Shown: one piece after another, positions 1 to 6,530 of the stretch
Numbering within the stretch: position 1 is the first letter of the stretch
Layout of the letters: each line of letters opens with the position of its first letter
NCBI GenBank assembly: GCA_003532515.1
Contig: DOEX01000228.1
Location: 1-8,301 of the forward strand
Direction: 5' to 3'
Length of the DNA stretch: 8,301 bases
DNA from: Anaerolineaceae bacterium
GTDB taxonomy: Bacteria; Chloroflexota; Anaerolineae; Anaerolineales; Anaerolineaceae
Notes under the pieces: model-generated
What the model saw: the letters and a program-made list of their open reading frames with translations, nothing else
The model's database searches: none
What the model was told of the DNA's origin: nothing
Position numbers and translations under genes: made by a program

Positions 1-840
1 TCATTTCAACTCAATTCTAACCATCCGGTCGCGTTCGAAAAGGTCTTTGTGCAAACTAACTTCAGCGTTTGGAAAATTGTGCTTTGCGAGCTGCAAGGTT
101 TGAGCTCCTAATGTGGCTTCAGTTTCAAGCAGGATAAGGGCGGGGTTGTTCAAGAAAGCTGGCAATTTTTCAAGCAGCTTGCTAATGAGGTCCAGCCCAC
201 TTTCCCCCCCATCCAATGCCAGGCTGGGTTCCCAAGGCAAGCTATTGACCTCAACCAATTTTTCTGTAGGGATGTAGGGCAGGTTGGCGCAAACCAAGTC
301 AACCGGCTGAGGGTCTTCAGGGATTAAATCAGACAATGAAAAACTTATCCGGTCTACAACATTGTGCTTTTGGGCGTTTTTTGTCGCCACATTCAGTGCA
401 TTTTCGGAAAGGTCGGTTGCCAGCATATTCAGATCCGGGCAGTTGCTGACAAGACTGATGGCAATGCAGCCTGAGCCTGTGCCTACATCAATACCATTTC
501 TGGATGATGGGTGTTCTTGCAGCCAGGCAAGCGCTGTCTCAACCATTATTTCAGTTTCGGGTCTTGGGATAAGAACCGAGGGGTTGACCTCAAATTCGAG
601 CCCAAAAAACTCCTGTGTGCCGACCAGGTATGGCAGGGGTTCGCCTGCTTCAAGGCGTTGGAGCAAACCCTCCAATTGGTCAGCCTGGGCTTTGCTCAAG
701 TGCGCTTCCGGGTGTGCCAGCAGCCAGGTTTTGGGTCGCTGGACTATATGCGCCAGCAATACCAGCGCGATTTGATGGGGTTGTTCAATCTCTCTCAACT
801 GAGCGTGAATACTACGATCAGATTGAAGGTCATCTTCCAT
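1..840 (-). CDS. prmC: Release factor glutamine N5-methyltransferase PrmC (HemK)
   Basis: PrmC transfers a methyl group from S-adenosylmethionine to the glutamine of the GGQ motif in release factors RF1 and RF2, in the cytosol, improving peptide release. Seen from the ATG at 840 (279 aa): the N-terminal helical substrate-recognition region, then GTQEFFGLEF (about 74-83) and the conserved VLIPRPETE (about 89-97), SAM-binding motif VGTGSG (about 119-124), and the active-site motif as NLPY (about 186-189) where most homologues have NPPY. Length matches the family (270-290 aa). An in-frame TTG at 849 would add three residues; I prefer the ATG because GAGAG lies just in front of it and nothing resembles a ribosome binding site before the TTG. 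The start lies inside the 3' end of prfA (stop at 830-832), an 11-base overlap that implies translational coupling. The stop codon is the first three bases of the window. Family assignment is firm; only the start is uncertain. Confidence 0.96.
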   Translation of the reverse strand: MEDDLQSDRSIHAQLREIEQPHQIALVLLAHIVQRPKTWLLAHPEAHLSKAQADQLEGLLQRLEAGEPLPYLVGTQEFFGLEFEVNPSVLIPRPETEIMVETALAWLQEHPSSRNGIDVGTGSGCIAISLVSNCPDLNMLATDLSENALNVATKNAQKHNVVDRISFSLSDLIPEDPQPVDLVCANLPYIPTEKLVEVNSLPWEPSLALDGGESGLDLISKLLEKLPAFLNNPALILLETEATLGAQTLQLAKHNFPNAEVSLHKDLFERDRMVRIELK

Positions 841-1903
841 TGCTCTCAAAATTCGCCAGGCGTTCGGCTTCTTCGGCGTGCTGAAGCTCTTCGATGAAGG
901 TGTCCAGTTCGTAACCTTCCATCACGCCTGCCATGTTGTAAGAAGATATGTTGATGCGGTGGTCAGTCACGCGAGACTGGGGGTAGTTGTAAGTACGGAT
1001 CTTTTCGGACCGTTCGCCTGTGCCGATCTGAGAGCGGCGGGTGGCATCCAGTTCGCTCTGGCGTTTATCTTCTGCCATCTCATAGAGACGGGCTTTGAGC
1101 ACACTCATGGCGCGCAGTCTGTTTTGCAGCTGAGAGCGCTCATCCTGGCAGGCAACGATAATGCCGGTTGGTTTGTGGTGGATACGAACTGCAGTCATGT
1201 TTTTCTGCACATTCTGACCGCCAGCTCCAGCTGACTTAAAAACGTCAATTTCAATATCGCCATCAGGAATATCGATTTCAATGTCATCCACTTCAGCCAG
1301 CACAGCTACAGTCACGGTGGAGGTGTGGATGCGCCCCTGCGATTCGGTTTCGGGTACGCGCTGAACGCGGTGTACGCCGGACTCGAACTTAAAGCGGGAA
1401 TAAGCGCCCTTACCTTTGATAGCGAAAGTGACTTCTTTATAGCCGCCGATGCCGGTCTCGTTGGCAGAGAGAATCTCGGTTTTATATCGATGGATTTCTG
1501 CATATTTCAGGTACATGCGCAGCAAGTCAGAAACAAACAAGCCAGCTTCATCGCCGCCTGTACCAGCGCGGATTTCAATGATCACGTTGCGGTCATCCCG
1601 CGGGTCCTTGGGTACCAGCTTGGATTTGAGCAAGTCTTCCAATTCGACTTTACGAGTTTCAAGCTCTTCCAGTTCCATTTTTGCCAGATCAAGCATCTCG
1701 CCTTCAGAAACCTCGATCAGTTCCCGGGTCTCTTCGGTTTTTGCCAGATTCTCTTTATATTCCTTGGCAAGGGTGACAATTGGATCCAGGTCTGAGCGTT
1801 CTTTTGAGAGCTCAGCGGCCAGTTGATAGTCCTGCCCAACCTCGGCAAGGCGTTGCTCAAGGTCTGCATAGTGTTCAAGAATTGATTCAAGTTTGTCTAA
1901 CAT
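830..1903 (-). CDS. prfA: Peptide chain release factor 1 (RF1)
   Basis: RF1 recognises UAG and UAA stop codons in the ribosomal A site and triggers hydrolysis of the finished peptide from tRNA. The 357 aa length is normal. Visible parts: a coiled, charged N-terminal domain (about 1-95), the PCRF domain with IRAGTGGDEA (111-120), the stop-codon reading tripeptide as PET (184-186) within HRVQRVPETESQGRIH, and the catalytic GGQ (228-230) within SAGAGGQNVQKN. A P-x-T tripeptide rather than SPF marks it as RF1 and not RF2. The C-terminal region has RTYNYPQSRVTDHRI. The start MLDKLE matches the usual RF1 N-terminus, so the ATG at 1903 is trustworthy, although the only good Shine-Dalgarno sequence (AAAGGG) ends 15 bases upstream, unusually far. 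It is the first gene of an operon with prmC, whose product methylates Gln230. An extended -10 promoter lies about 36 bp upstream. Confidence 0.98.
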   Translation of the reverse strand: MLDKLESILEHYADLEQRLAEVGQDYQLAAELSKERSDLDPIVTLAKEYKENLAKTEETRELIEVSEGEMLDLAKMELEELETRKVELEDLLKSKLVPKDPRDDRNVIIEIRAGTGGDEAGLFVSDLLRMYLKYAEIHRYKTEILSANETGIGGYKEVTFAIKGKGAYSRFKFESGVHRVQRVPETESQGRIHTSTVTVAVLAEVDDIEIDIPDGDIEIDVFKSAGAGGQNVQKNMTAVRIHHKPTGIIVACQDERSQLQNRLRAMSVLKARLYEMAEDKRQSELDATRRSQIGTGERSEKIRTYNYPQSRVTDHRINISSYNMAGVMEGYELDTFIEELQHAEEAERLANFESNGR

Positions 1904-1914
1904 AGTATTATCAT
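1897..1914 (-). other. Possible six-codon leader frame overlapping the prfA start
   Basis: On the minus strand the sequence reads ATG ATA ATA CTA TGT TAG, preceded at 4 bases by AAAGGG (complement of 1919-1924), the best Shine-Dalgarno match in the prfA leader. The frame ends with UAG that overlaps the prfA ATG and its second codon, and it lies one base back (-1) from the prfA frame. What is seen is only the sequence arrangement. That it is translated, and that ribosomes restart at prfA afterwards, is inference. Such a short frame could easily arise by chance in AT-rich leader sequence. Confidence 0.25.
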
Positions 1915-1938
1915 TTATCCCTTTAAATTCGGATTGAG

Positions 1939-1947
1939 ATTATAACA
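1939..1947 (-). promoter_or_regulatory. Extended -10 promoter of prfA-prmC
   Basis: The minus strand reads TGTTATAAT, a perfect TATAAT box (complement of 1939-1944) with the TGn extension directly before it. No good -35 hexamer sits at 16-18 bp (the best is CTGCGA at 17 bp), which is typical for extended -10 promoters. Transcription would start near 1932 and give a leader of about 28 bases before the prfA ATG. Confidence 0.7.
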
Positions 1948-2008
1948 TCCCGTGACCGTACTCGCAGGTCGAGATTGGACGGGTGGTAGAGTTGCATTTA
2001 AGTATTGT

Positions 2009-2101
2009 CTGTCATTCTAAGAGGGGCGACACGAAGTGTGCTTTGCAAGTATCGTTTCTGTGTGGCACCAGATCCTTTGTAAAAGAAGCTCAGGATGACA
2101 G
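2009..2101. repeat. Small terminal-inverted-repeat (MITE-like) intergenic element
   Basis: The left end CTGTCATTCTAA (2009-2020) and right end TCAGGATGACAG (2090-2101) are inverted copies matching at 10 of 12 positions and enclose about 70 bp. Ends of the TGTCATTCT type are, from memory, a recurring feature of small non-coding dispersed repeats in several bacterial groups. A spurious minus-strand frame running through it ends in RVAPLRMTDNT, the kind of peptide such repeats give when mistranslated as genes. The interior contains a small ACAC-GAA-GTGT hairpin (2029-2039). No target-site duplication is evident and no second full copy occurs in this window, so repeat status rests on the ends alone. 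Confidence 0.5.
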
Positions 2102-2125
2102 TAGTGCCCTTTGACCGTGTATAAT
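2095..2125 (+). promoter_or_regulatory. Probable promoter of the histidine phosphatase operon
   Basis: A perfect TATAAT lies at 2120-2125. The best -35 candidate is ATGACA at 2095-2100 (5 of 6 to TTGACA) with a long 19-bp spacer. Transcription would start near 2132, leaving a very short leader that just includes the ribosome binding site GGAGG (2134-2138). The -35 hexamer falls within the right end of the inverted-repeat element. Confidence 0.55.
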
Positions 2126-2142
2126 CTAACCCCGGAGGAAGC

Positions 2143-2895
2143 ATGCAGCTATACTTTATTCGACACGGGCAATCGACCAACAACGTCAGCTGGGAGTTCA
2201 GAGATACCGACGGTTACGAACGCGTTTCTGACCCGCCGTTAACTGAATTAGGTGTCCGTCAGGCACAGACTCTGGCAAACTTCATTGCTTCCACCCAAGC
2301 CAACCAAATTGAAAACCAGAGCGTCGGGGCATACCGACACCGTGTCAGCATCACGCATCTTTATTCCAGCCTGATGATCCGCGCTATTCATACCGGCACA
2401 ATCCTCTCTGAGACTCTGGGTATCCCGCTTTTTGGTCTGCCAGAGGTACATGAAATTGGGGGAATCTATTTGGAAAGCCTGGTAGATGGAAAACCAGAAA
2501 TTAGTTTTGAGCACGGCATCACACCTGCCTTTCTGCAAGAGAAATTCCCGGATTTCAGATTACACCAGCCTATTGACAAAAAGGGTTGGTGGCAAGGTGG
2601 GATGGAAGCTTCAACGGCACCTCTGCCAAGAGCAAATTCTGTCTTACGATTGTTAAAGGAACGCCATCTTGGCACAAACGATAAGGTGGCGATCGTGACT
2701 CACGGTGGTTTCTTCAACACCTTGGCACGCACGATTTTCAACGTCAGACCGGATGAACCAAACAACACCAAGCTGCCCACCTGGTTTTCTTTTTGCAACT
2801 GCGCTATTAGCCGGATTGATTTTGTGGATGAAAGAGCCGTGTGGGTTTACCATAATCGCACTGACTTCATGGATGACGACTTGGTGACCTGTTAG
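2143..2895 (+). CDS. Histidine phosphatase (phosphoglycerate mutase-like) family protein
   Basis: A 250 aa cytosolic enzyme of the histidine phosphatase superfamily, which uses a phosphohistidine intermediate for phosphate transfer or hydrolysis. Seen: the catalytic RHG at residues 7-9 in YFIRHGQSTNN, the phosphate-pocket segment YSSLMIRAIHT (74-84, Arg80), a likely acid in PEVHE (Glu101 or Glu104), and the second catalytic histidine in VTHGGFF (His187). The segment of about 30 residues between the first helix and YSS, and the region around 110-165 rich in Trp, Gly and Pro, are longer than in compact members and probably form a substrate cap. The start is clear: GGAGG sits 4 bases before the ATG and RHG falls at its usual distance from the N-terminus. 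The stop codon overlaps the ribosome binding site of the next gene, 7 bp away, so the two are co-transcribed. Substrate is unknown; calling it a true glycolytic mutase would be unsupported. Confidence 0.9.
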   Translation: MQLYFIRHGQSTNNVSWEFRDTDGYERVSDPPLTELGVRQAQTLANFIASTQANQIENQSVGAYRHRVSITHLYSSLMIRAIHTGTILSETLGIPLFGLPEVHEIGGIYLESLVDGKPEISFEHGITPAFLQEKFPDFRLHQPIDKKGWWQGGMEASTAPLPRANSVLRLLKERHLGTNDKVAIVTHGGFFNTLARTIFNVRPDEPNNTKLPTWFSFCNCAISRIDFVDERAVWVYHNRTDFMDDDLVTC

Positions 2896-2902
2896 GAGAA
2901 AA

Positions 2903-4213
2903 ATGAGAATAGCCATTGAAGTTTTAGTGATCTTTGTTTTGATCTTGATCAACGGCATGTTTTCGATGTACGAGTTGGCGATGGTTTCGGCGAAGAAGCA
3001 GAAATTGGAACAAGCCAAAGCCAGCGGTGACATAAGGGCTGCCAAAGCGCTTGCACTACTTGAAAACCCCAATAAGTTCCTTTCAACCGTTCAAATCGGC
3101 ATCTCCTTGATCAGTGTTCTCTCAGGCGCTTTCGGTGGTGCCAATATTGCCTTGACTTTATCCGATTGGCTGGTGACGAGAGGAATGGGAGTAGGGACTG
3201 CTAGCGCGATTGCACTGATAGTGGTGGTTCTGGCGATCACCTTTTTCTCGATTGTGATCGGCGAATTGATTCCCAAACGCATTGCTATGAACGACCCCGA
3301 AGGCATTGCACGCGGTTTGTCTGGCATCATGCTTATGATTTCTAACTTGAGCAAACCACTCATCGAGCTACTGGACTGGTCAACCGAGTTGGGCATAAAG
3401 TTACTGGGCATTAAAGTCAACGACAAACCGTCTGTGACTGAAGAGGAACTTAGGCTTTTGATCGCTGAAGGGCGTGACTTAGGTGTCTTTAATAAAGCCG
3501 AACAGGATTATGTAGAAGGTGTCTTCCGCTTCACTGAACGGCGGGTGGATGCCCTCATGACTCCCCGCAGTGACATCGATTGGCTAGATCTGGAAGACTC
3601 ACGGGATAAATTGGTCCAGGAGATCCGTCAAAGCAAATTCTCACGCTTACCATTAGCCAAAGGGGAACTGGATCGATTTGTAGGCGTGATTGACACCAAA
3701 GATCTTGCTGGGTTGGATTTATACTCGGATGACGTTGACTTCCAAAAAATTGCCCACGATCCCATCATCGTTCCAGAGAATACTTCTGCATTGAAAGCTT
3801 TTGAGAGATTTCGTGACACTGGTAAACATGAAGGCTTGGTCATCGACGAATATGGCAGTGTAGTTGGCATGTTCACCCTTTTTGATGTGTTGGAGTCGAT
3901 TGTTGGGGATATCCCTACCGATGAATTTGATAAGACCATTGAAGTAGTTGAGCACGACGGTGGATCCTGGTCGTTGGATGGTATGCTGCCAATCGATGAG
4001 CTGAAAGAACTACTTGAAATTGACAGTCTGCCTGAAGAAGATAAGGTCGGTTACCAAACGTTAAGTGGTTTGGTCATGAACCAGTTAGGAAGTATTCCCA
4101 AGGTAGGCGATACTTTTGAGATTGAGAATTTTGTCTTCGAAGTAACTGAGATGGACGCACTACGTGTTGAACGCGTATTAGTGAACCGAATTCCACCGGT
4201 TGAGCAGGAGTGA
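2903..4213 (+). CDS. CNNM/CorC/HlyC-family membrane protein (DUF21-CBS pair), copy 1
   Basis: A 436 aa integral membrane protein of the family long annotated as hemolysin or CorC/HlyC, whose studied members (CNNM, CorB/CorC) transport Mg2+ and dimerise. Domains: DUF21 membrane domain at about 1-195 with hydrophobic segments near 3-24, 62-85, 99-122 and 138-157, including the signature YELAMVSA (23-30) and GELIPKRIA (120-128); an acidic helical linker with EEELRLLIAEG (180-190); a CBS pair at about 210-340 with TERRVDALMTPRSDIDWL and VIDEYGSVVGMFTLFDVLE; and a C-terminal CorC_HlyC domain at about 345-428 with GYQTLSGLVMNQLGSIPKVG. The CBS pair in this family senses nucleotide (ATP-Mg). Start: AGGAG lies 4 bases before the ATG and overlaps the upstream stop. 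It is followed by a paralogue after 110 bp. The hemolysin name is historical; cation handling is inferred from the family. Confidence 0.93.
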   Translation: MRIAIEVLVIFVLILINGMFSMYELAMVSAKKQKLEQAKASGDIRAAKALALLENPNKFLSTVQIGISLISVLSGAFGGANIALTLSDWLVTRGMGVGTASAIALIVVVLAITFFSIVIGELIPKRIAMNDPEGIARGLSGIMLMISNLSKPLIELLDWSTELGIKLLGIKVNDKPSVTEEELRLLIAEGRDLGVFNKAEQDYVEGVFRFTERRVDALMTPRSDIDWLDLEDSRDKLVQEIRQSKFSRLPLAKGELDRFVGVIDTKDLAGLDLYSDDVDFQKIAHDPIIVPENTSALKAFERFRDTGKHEGLVIDEYGSVVGMFTLFDVLESIVGDIPTDEFDKTIEVVEHDGGSWSLDGMLPIDELKELLEIDSLPEEDKVGYQTLSGLVMNQLGSIPKVGDTFEIENFVFEVTEMDALRVERVLVNRIPPVEQE

Positions 4214-4279
4214 AATAGCACTCGACGGGAAAATTCAAGGCGTTATGATACTGTTTTACGAGGTACATAGGTATTGCTC

Positions 4280-4288
4280 TGGTACAAT
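4280..4288 (+). promoter_or_regulatory. Extended -10 promoter for the second CNNM gene
   Basis: TGGTACAAT gives a TGn extension plus TACAAT (5 of 6 to TATAAT) at 4283-4288, with no convincing -35 at 16-18 bp. A start near 4295 would leave a leader of about 29 bases. The 110-bp gap contains no hairpin followed by a T-run, so read-through from copy 1 is also possible. Confidence 0.45.
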
Positions 4289-4323
4289 AGTCTGAAAGCC
4301 TTTATCTGAAGACCAAATTTATT

Positions 4324-5625
4324 ATGCCAGTCTATATAAACATCCTCCTCATCCTTGTTTTATTCTTTTTTAATGCGATTTTTGCAATGTACGAGATTGC
4401 CATGGTCTCTGCCCGGCGAACACGGCTGTATCAGCGTGCAGAAAATGGACAAACTGGTGCAAGTTTAGCAATCAAACTACAGAAGAACCCTAATCAGGAA
4501 TACCTGTCGGCTGTTCAAATCATGATCACGATGATCGACACCCTGGCTGGTGGTATTGGTGGTGCGATGTTAGCAGAACCTCTTTCAAAGGCGATGAAGC
4601 AGATCACATTCATTGCTCCCATTGCCGACACACTTGCCTTTGTCCTGGTGGTCATAGTAATTACCTACTTTTCGATCGTACTCGGCGAACTGATCCCCAA
4701 ACGTATTGCCGTTAGTAAACCGGAAAATGTGGTCACCCGGCTTTCTCCTATTATCAATGGTTTGACGATCGCCTTGAGACCTTTGATCCGACTCTTGAGT
4801 GCATCCACCAACCTGGGTATCAAAGTTTTTAATATTGACATTCAAAAAGAGCCATACATTTCCGAGGAAGAACTTAAAGTCTATATACAGGAAGGTCGCC
4901 AGACGGGTGTTTTTAATGAGGCAGAAGAGGTAATGGTTGATGGCGTCTTTCGTTTGACTGAGCGCAGGGTGGATGCCATCATGACACCTCACACCGAACT
5001 GGACTGGCTGGATCTGAACGATGGTCGTGAGGTGATGGTGAGGGAAATGCTGGAGAGTCCCTATTCACGCCTGCCAGTAGCGGATGGTGATTTGGATCGC
5101 ATTGTTGGCATTGTCAACGTCAAAGACTTGATAGGAGTTAACCTGTTTTCGGATGATTTTTGCATCCGGGATTATGCCAAGGAGCCGATGTTTTTCCCGG
5201 GAAAAATGAAAGCGGTCAAAGCCTTCGAGCAATTTCAACTAACCGGCATTCACCAGGCTATTGTTATGGATGAATACGGTGGAGTAGAGGGAATGGTCAC
5301 GTTATACGACGTGCTCGAATCGATTGTAGGGGACATTCCACTGGATGAATTTGATACCGAAGTCGAAATTGAAGAGCAAACAGACGGGTCTCTGCTGATG
5401 GATGGGCTGGTGCCTATTGATGTCTTAAAAGAAAAACTGGACGTGGATGAATTACCTGAGGAATATAAGGCAGGGTATCAGACACTGAGCGGCTTTATTA
5501 TGAACCAGATGGGCAAAATCCCCAAGGTTGGGCAGAGCTTTGAGTGGGACGGCTTCACTTTCACAATCATCCAAATGGATGGTCACCGCGTAGAGCGCGT
5601 CGAAATATCAAAAACGAACAACTGA
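4324..5625 (+). CDS. CNNM/CorC/HlyC-family membrane protein (DUF21-CBS pair), copy 2
   Basis: A 433 aa paralogue of the preceding CNNM-type gene; by eye about half of aligned residues are identical, with the CBS region the most alike. The same order is seen: DUF21 membrane domain (about 1-195; hydrophobic stretches near 5-25, 65-87, 101-122 and 141-160) with YEIAMVSA (23-30) and GELIPKRIA (121-129), acidic linker EEELKVYIQEG, CBS pair (about 210-340) with TERRVDAIMTPHTELDWL and VMDEYGGVEGMVTLYDVLE, and CorC_HlyC domain (about 345-427) with GYQTLSGFIMNQMGKIPKVG. The likely role is Mg2+ or other divalent cation efflux or homeostasis at the cytoplasmic membrane, from family knowledge. The start has no good ribosome binding site (only weak GAAGA about 10 bases upstream), unlike copy 1, but the N-terminus aligns residue for residue with copy 1, so the ATG is credible. 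Its stop is 8 bp from the stop of the opposing methyltransferase gene. Confidence 0.93.
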   Translation: MPVYINILLILVLFFFNAIFAMYEIAMVSARRTRLYQRAENGQTGASLAIKLQKNPNQEYLSAVQIMITMIDTLAGGIGGAMLAEPLSKAMKQITFIAPIADTLAFVLVVIVITYFSIVLGELIPKRIAVSKPENVVTRLSPIINGLTIALRPLIRLLSASTNLGIKVFNIDIQKEPYISEEELKVYIQEGRQTGVFNEAEEVMVDGVFRLTERRVDAIMTPHTELDWLDLNDGREVMVREMLESPYSRLPVADGDLDRIVGIVNVKDLIGVNLFSDDFCIRDYAKEPMFFPGKMKAVKAFEQFQLTGIHQAIVMDEYGGVEGMVTLYDVLESIVGDIPLDEFDTEVEIEEQTDGSLLMDGLVPIDVLKEKLDVDELPEEYKAGYQTLSGFIMNQMGKIPKVGQSFEWDGFTFTIIQMDGHRVERVEISKTNN

Positions 5626-5633
5626 ACTGTGGC

Positions 5634-6521
5634 TCAGGATGCTGACCAACGGGTGTAGATGGCATGTGAAAGCACATGCCCTGCGCTTTCGTCAACGCTT
5701 ACCAATTCACCACTTTCCAATTTTCCTTTTTTTCCGACTATCTGCTCAACTGCCTGGTGGGTCACAACAGCGGAAGCAGTGATGGCATAAGCAGTCATTA
5801 CGATAAATTTGGCGTCGTTAGCCATGATGCTCTGACAGGCTTCGATCAATTCTGGAGTGCGCTTGAAGAAATCCCAAACCTCACCGCTGGACCCTCGTCC
5901 GAATTTAGGAGGATCCATCACGATACCGTGGTACGTGCTGCCTCGCCGGGCTTCCCGCTTAACAAACTTGAGTGCATCTTCTGCAATCCATCGCACAGGT
6001 TTATCCTGTAAATTGGAGAGCTTGATGTTCTGATTTGCCCAGGTGATGGCATGTTTTGAGGAATCAACATGAGTCACTTCTGCACCAGCAGCCGCACCAG
6101 CTGCTGTGGCAGCACCAGAGTAGCCGAACAAATTCAGCATACGAAAGGGTTTTTTGTTGTTTTCAATCTGATTTCTAATCCAATCCCAATGGGTGGCTTG
6201 CTCAGGGAAGATCCCTACATGCCGGGACGAAGAAAGCTGCAACTGAAACTTCAGGTCTTTATAGCTGATCGTCCAGGATTTATCCATGGGGTTGAGGATG
6301 TTCCATTTGCCGCCATATTCCTGTTTTTCTTCAACCAGAACAGCGTTGGCTTTTTTCCATTCACTGGCAGACAAAGTGGTTGACCAGATTGCCTGGGGAC
6401 GAGGACGTACAAGTAAGTACTTTCCAAAGCGTTCCAGTGTTTTACCGTTGCCGCTATCGAGTAGCTGGTAATCTTTCCAATCGGGAGAAGAGGTCAAAAT
6501 AATGTTGGAGGGCAGGCTCAT
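5634..6521 (-). CDS. Class I SAM-dependent methyltransferase, COG1092/RlmI-like
   Basis: A 295 aa cytosolic methyltransferase most like the COG1092 group, which includes the 23S rRNA m5C methyltransferase RlmI and the C-terminal half of RlmKL. Seen: an N-terminal part with LLDSGNGKTLERFGKYLLVRP (split around residue 30) and a beta-rich section to about 100, HVGIFPEQATHWDW (101-114) that precedes the fold, SAM-binding motif I LFGYSGAAT (131-139), the acidic ribose-binding residue Asp153 in HVDSS, GEDA-like AEDAL (180-184), and motif IV DPPKFGRG (203-210). At this length it lacks the N-terminal PUA domain of full-size RlmI (about 396 aa), so its RNA target, if RNA at all, is uncertain. The ATG at 6521 is 9 bp after the stop of the upstream membrane protein gene and has only a weak ribosome binding site, consistent with co-transcription. 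No nearby rRNA gene helps identify the target. Confidence 0.85.
   Translation of the reverse strand: MSLPSNIILTSSPDWKDYQLLDSGNGKTLERFGKYLLVRPRPQAIWSTTLSASEWKKANAVLVEEKQEYGGKWNILNPMDKSWTISYKDLKFQLQLSSSRHVGIFPEQATHWDWIRNQIENNKKPFRMLNLFGYSGAATAAGAAAGAEVTHVDSSKHAITWANQNIKLSNLQDKPVRWIAEDALKFVKREARRGSTYHGIVMDPPKFGRGSSGEVWDFFKRTPELIEACQSIMANDAKFIVMTAYAITASAVVTHQAVEQIVGKKGKLESGELVSVDESAGHVLSHAIYTRWSAS
5661..5680. repeat. Perfect 8-bp inverted repeat (hairpin) inside the methyltransferase 3' end
   Basis: GGCATGTG (5661-5668) and CACATGCC (5673-5680) are perfect inverse complements separated by AAAG, giving an 8-bp stem with a 4-base loop. It lies in the last codons of the methyltransferase gene (encoding part of GHVLSHA) and 35 bp beyond the stop of the CNNM copy 2 gene. 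There is no T-run on either side, so it is not an ordinary intrinsic terminator, though it could shape the 3' ends of the two converging transcripts. Confidence 0.45.
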
Positions 6522-6530
6522 GGTTACTCG

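Noticed and set aside
878..1795. Plus-strand open frames opposite prfA (878-1234, 1325-1795, 1449-1826)
   Set aside because: They are antisense to a strongly conserved RF1 gene, have compositions dictated by it, and show no domain or ribosome binding site.
1998..2183. A 61-codon minus-strand frame across the prfA/phosphatase gap
   Set aside because: It runs through the inverted-repeat element and into the phosphatase start; its C-terminus is the typical product of translating such repeats, and it has no plausible start signal.
4200..4260. Possible terminator between the two CNNM genes
   Set aside because: The CCGGTTGAG / CTCGACGG pairing around 4196-4228 is imperfect, overlaps the stop codon region and has no following T-run.
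4262..4285. Three GGTAC/GGTAT repeats upstream of the second CNNM gene as an operator
   Set aside because: The copies are only 5 bases long and unevenly spaced (8 and 11 bp), which is within chance expectation.
5632..5641. Ten bases GCTCAGGATG shared with the right end of the repeat element at 2089-2098
   Set aside because: It is the end of the methyltransferase coding sequence with no inverted partner nearby, so it is a coincidental match and not a second repeat copy.
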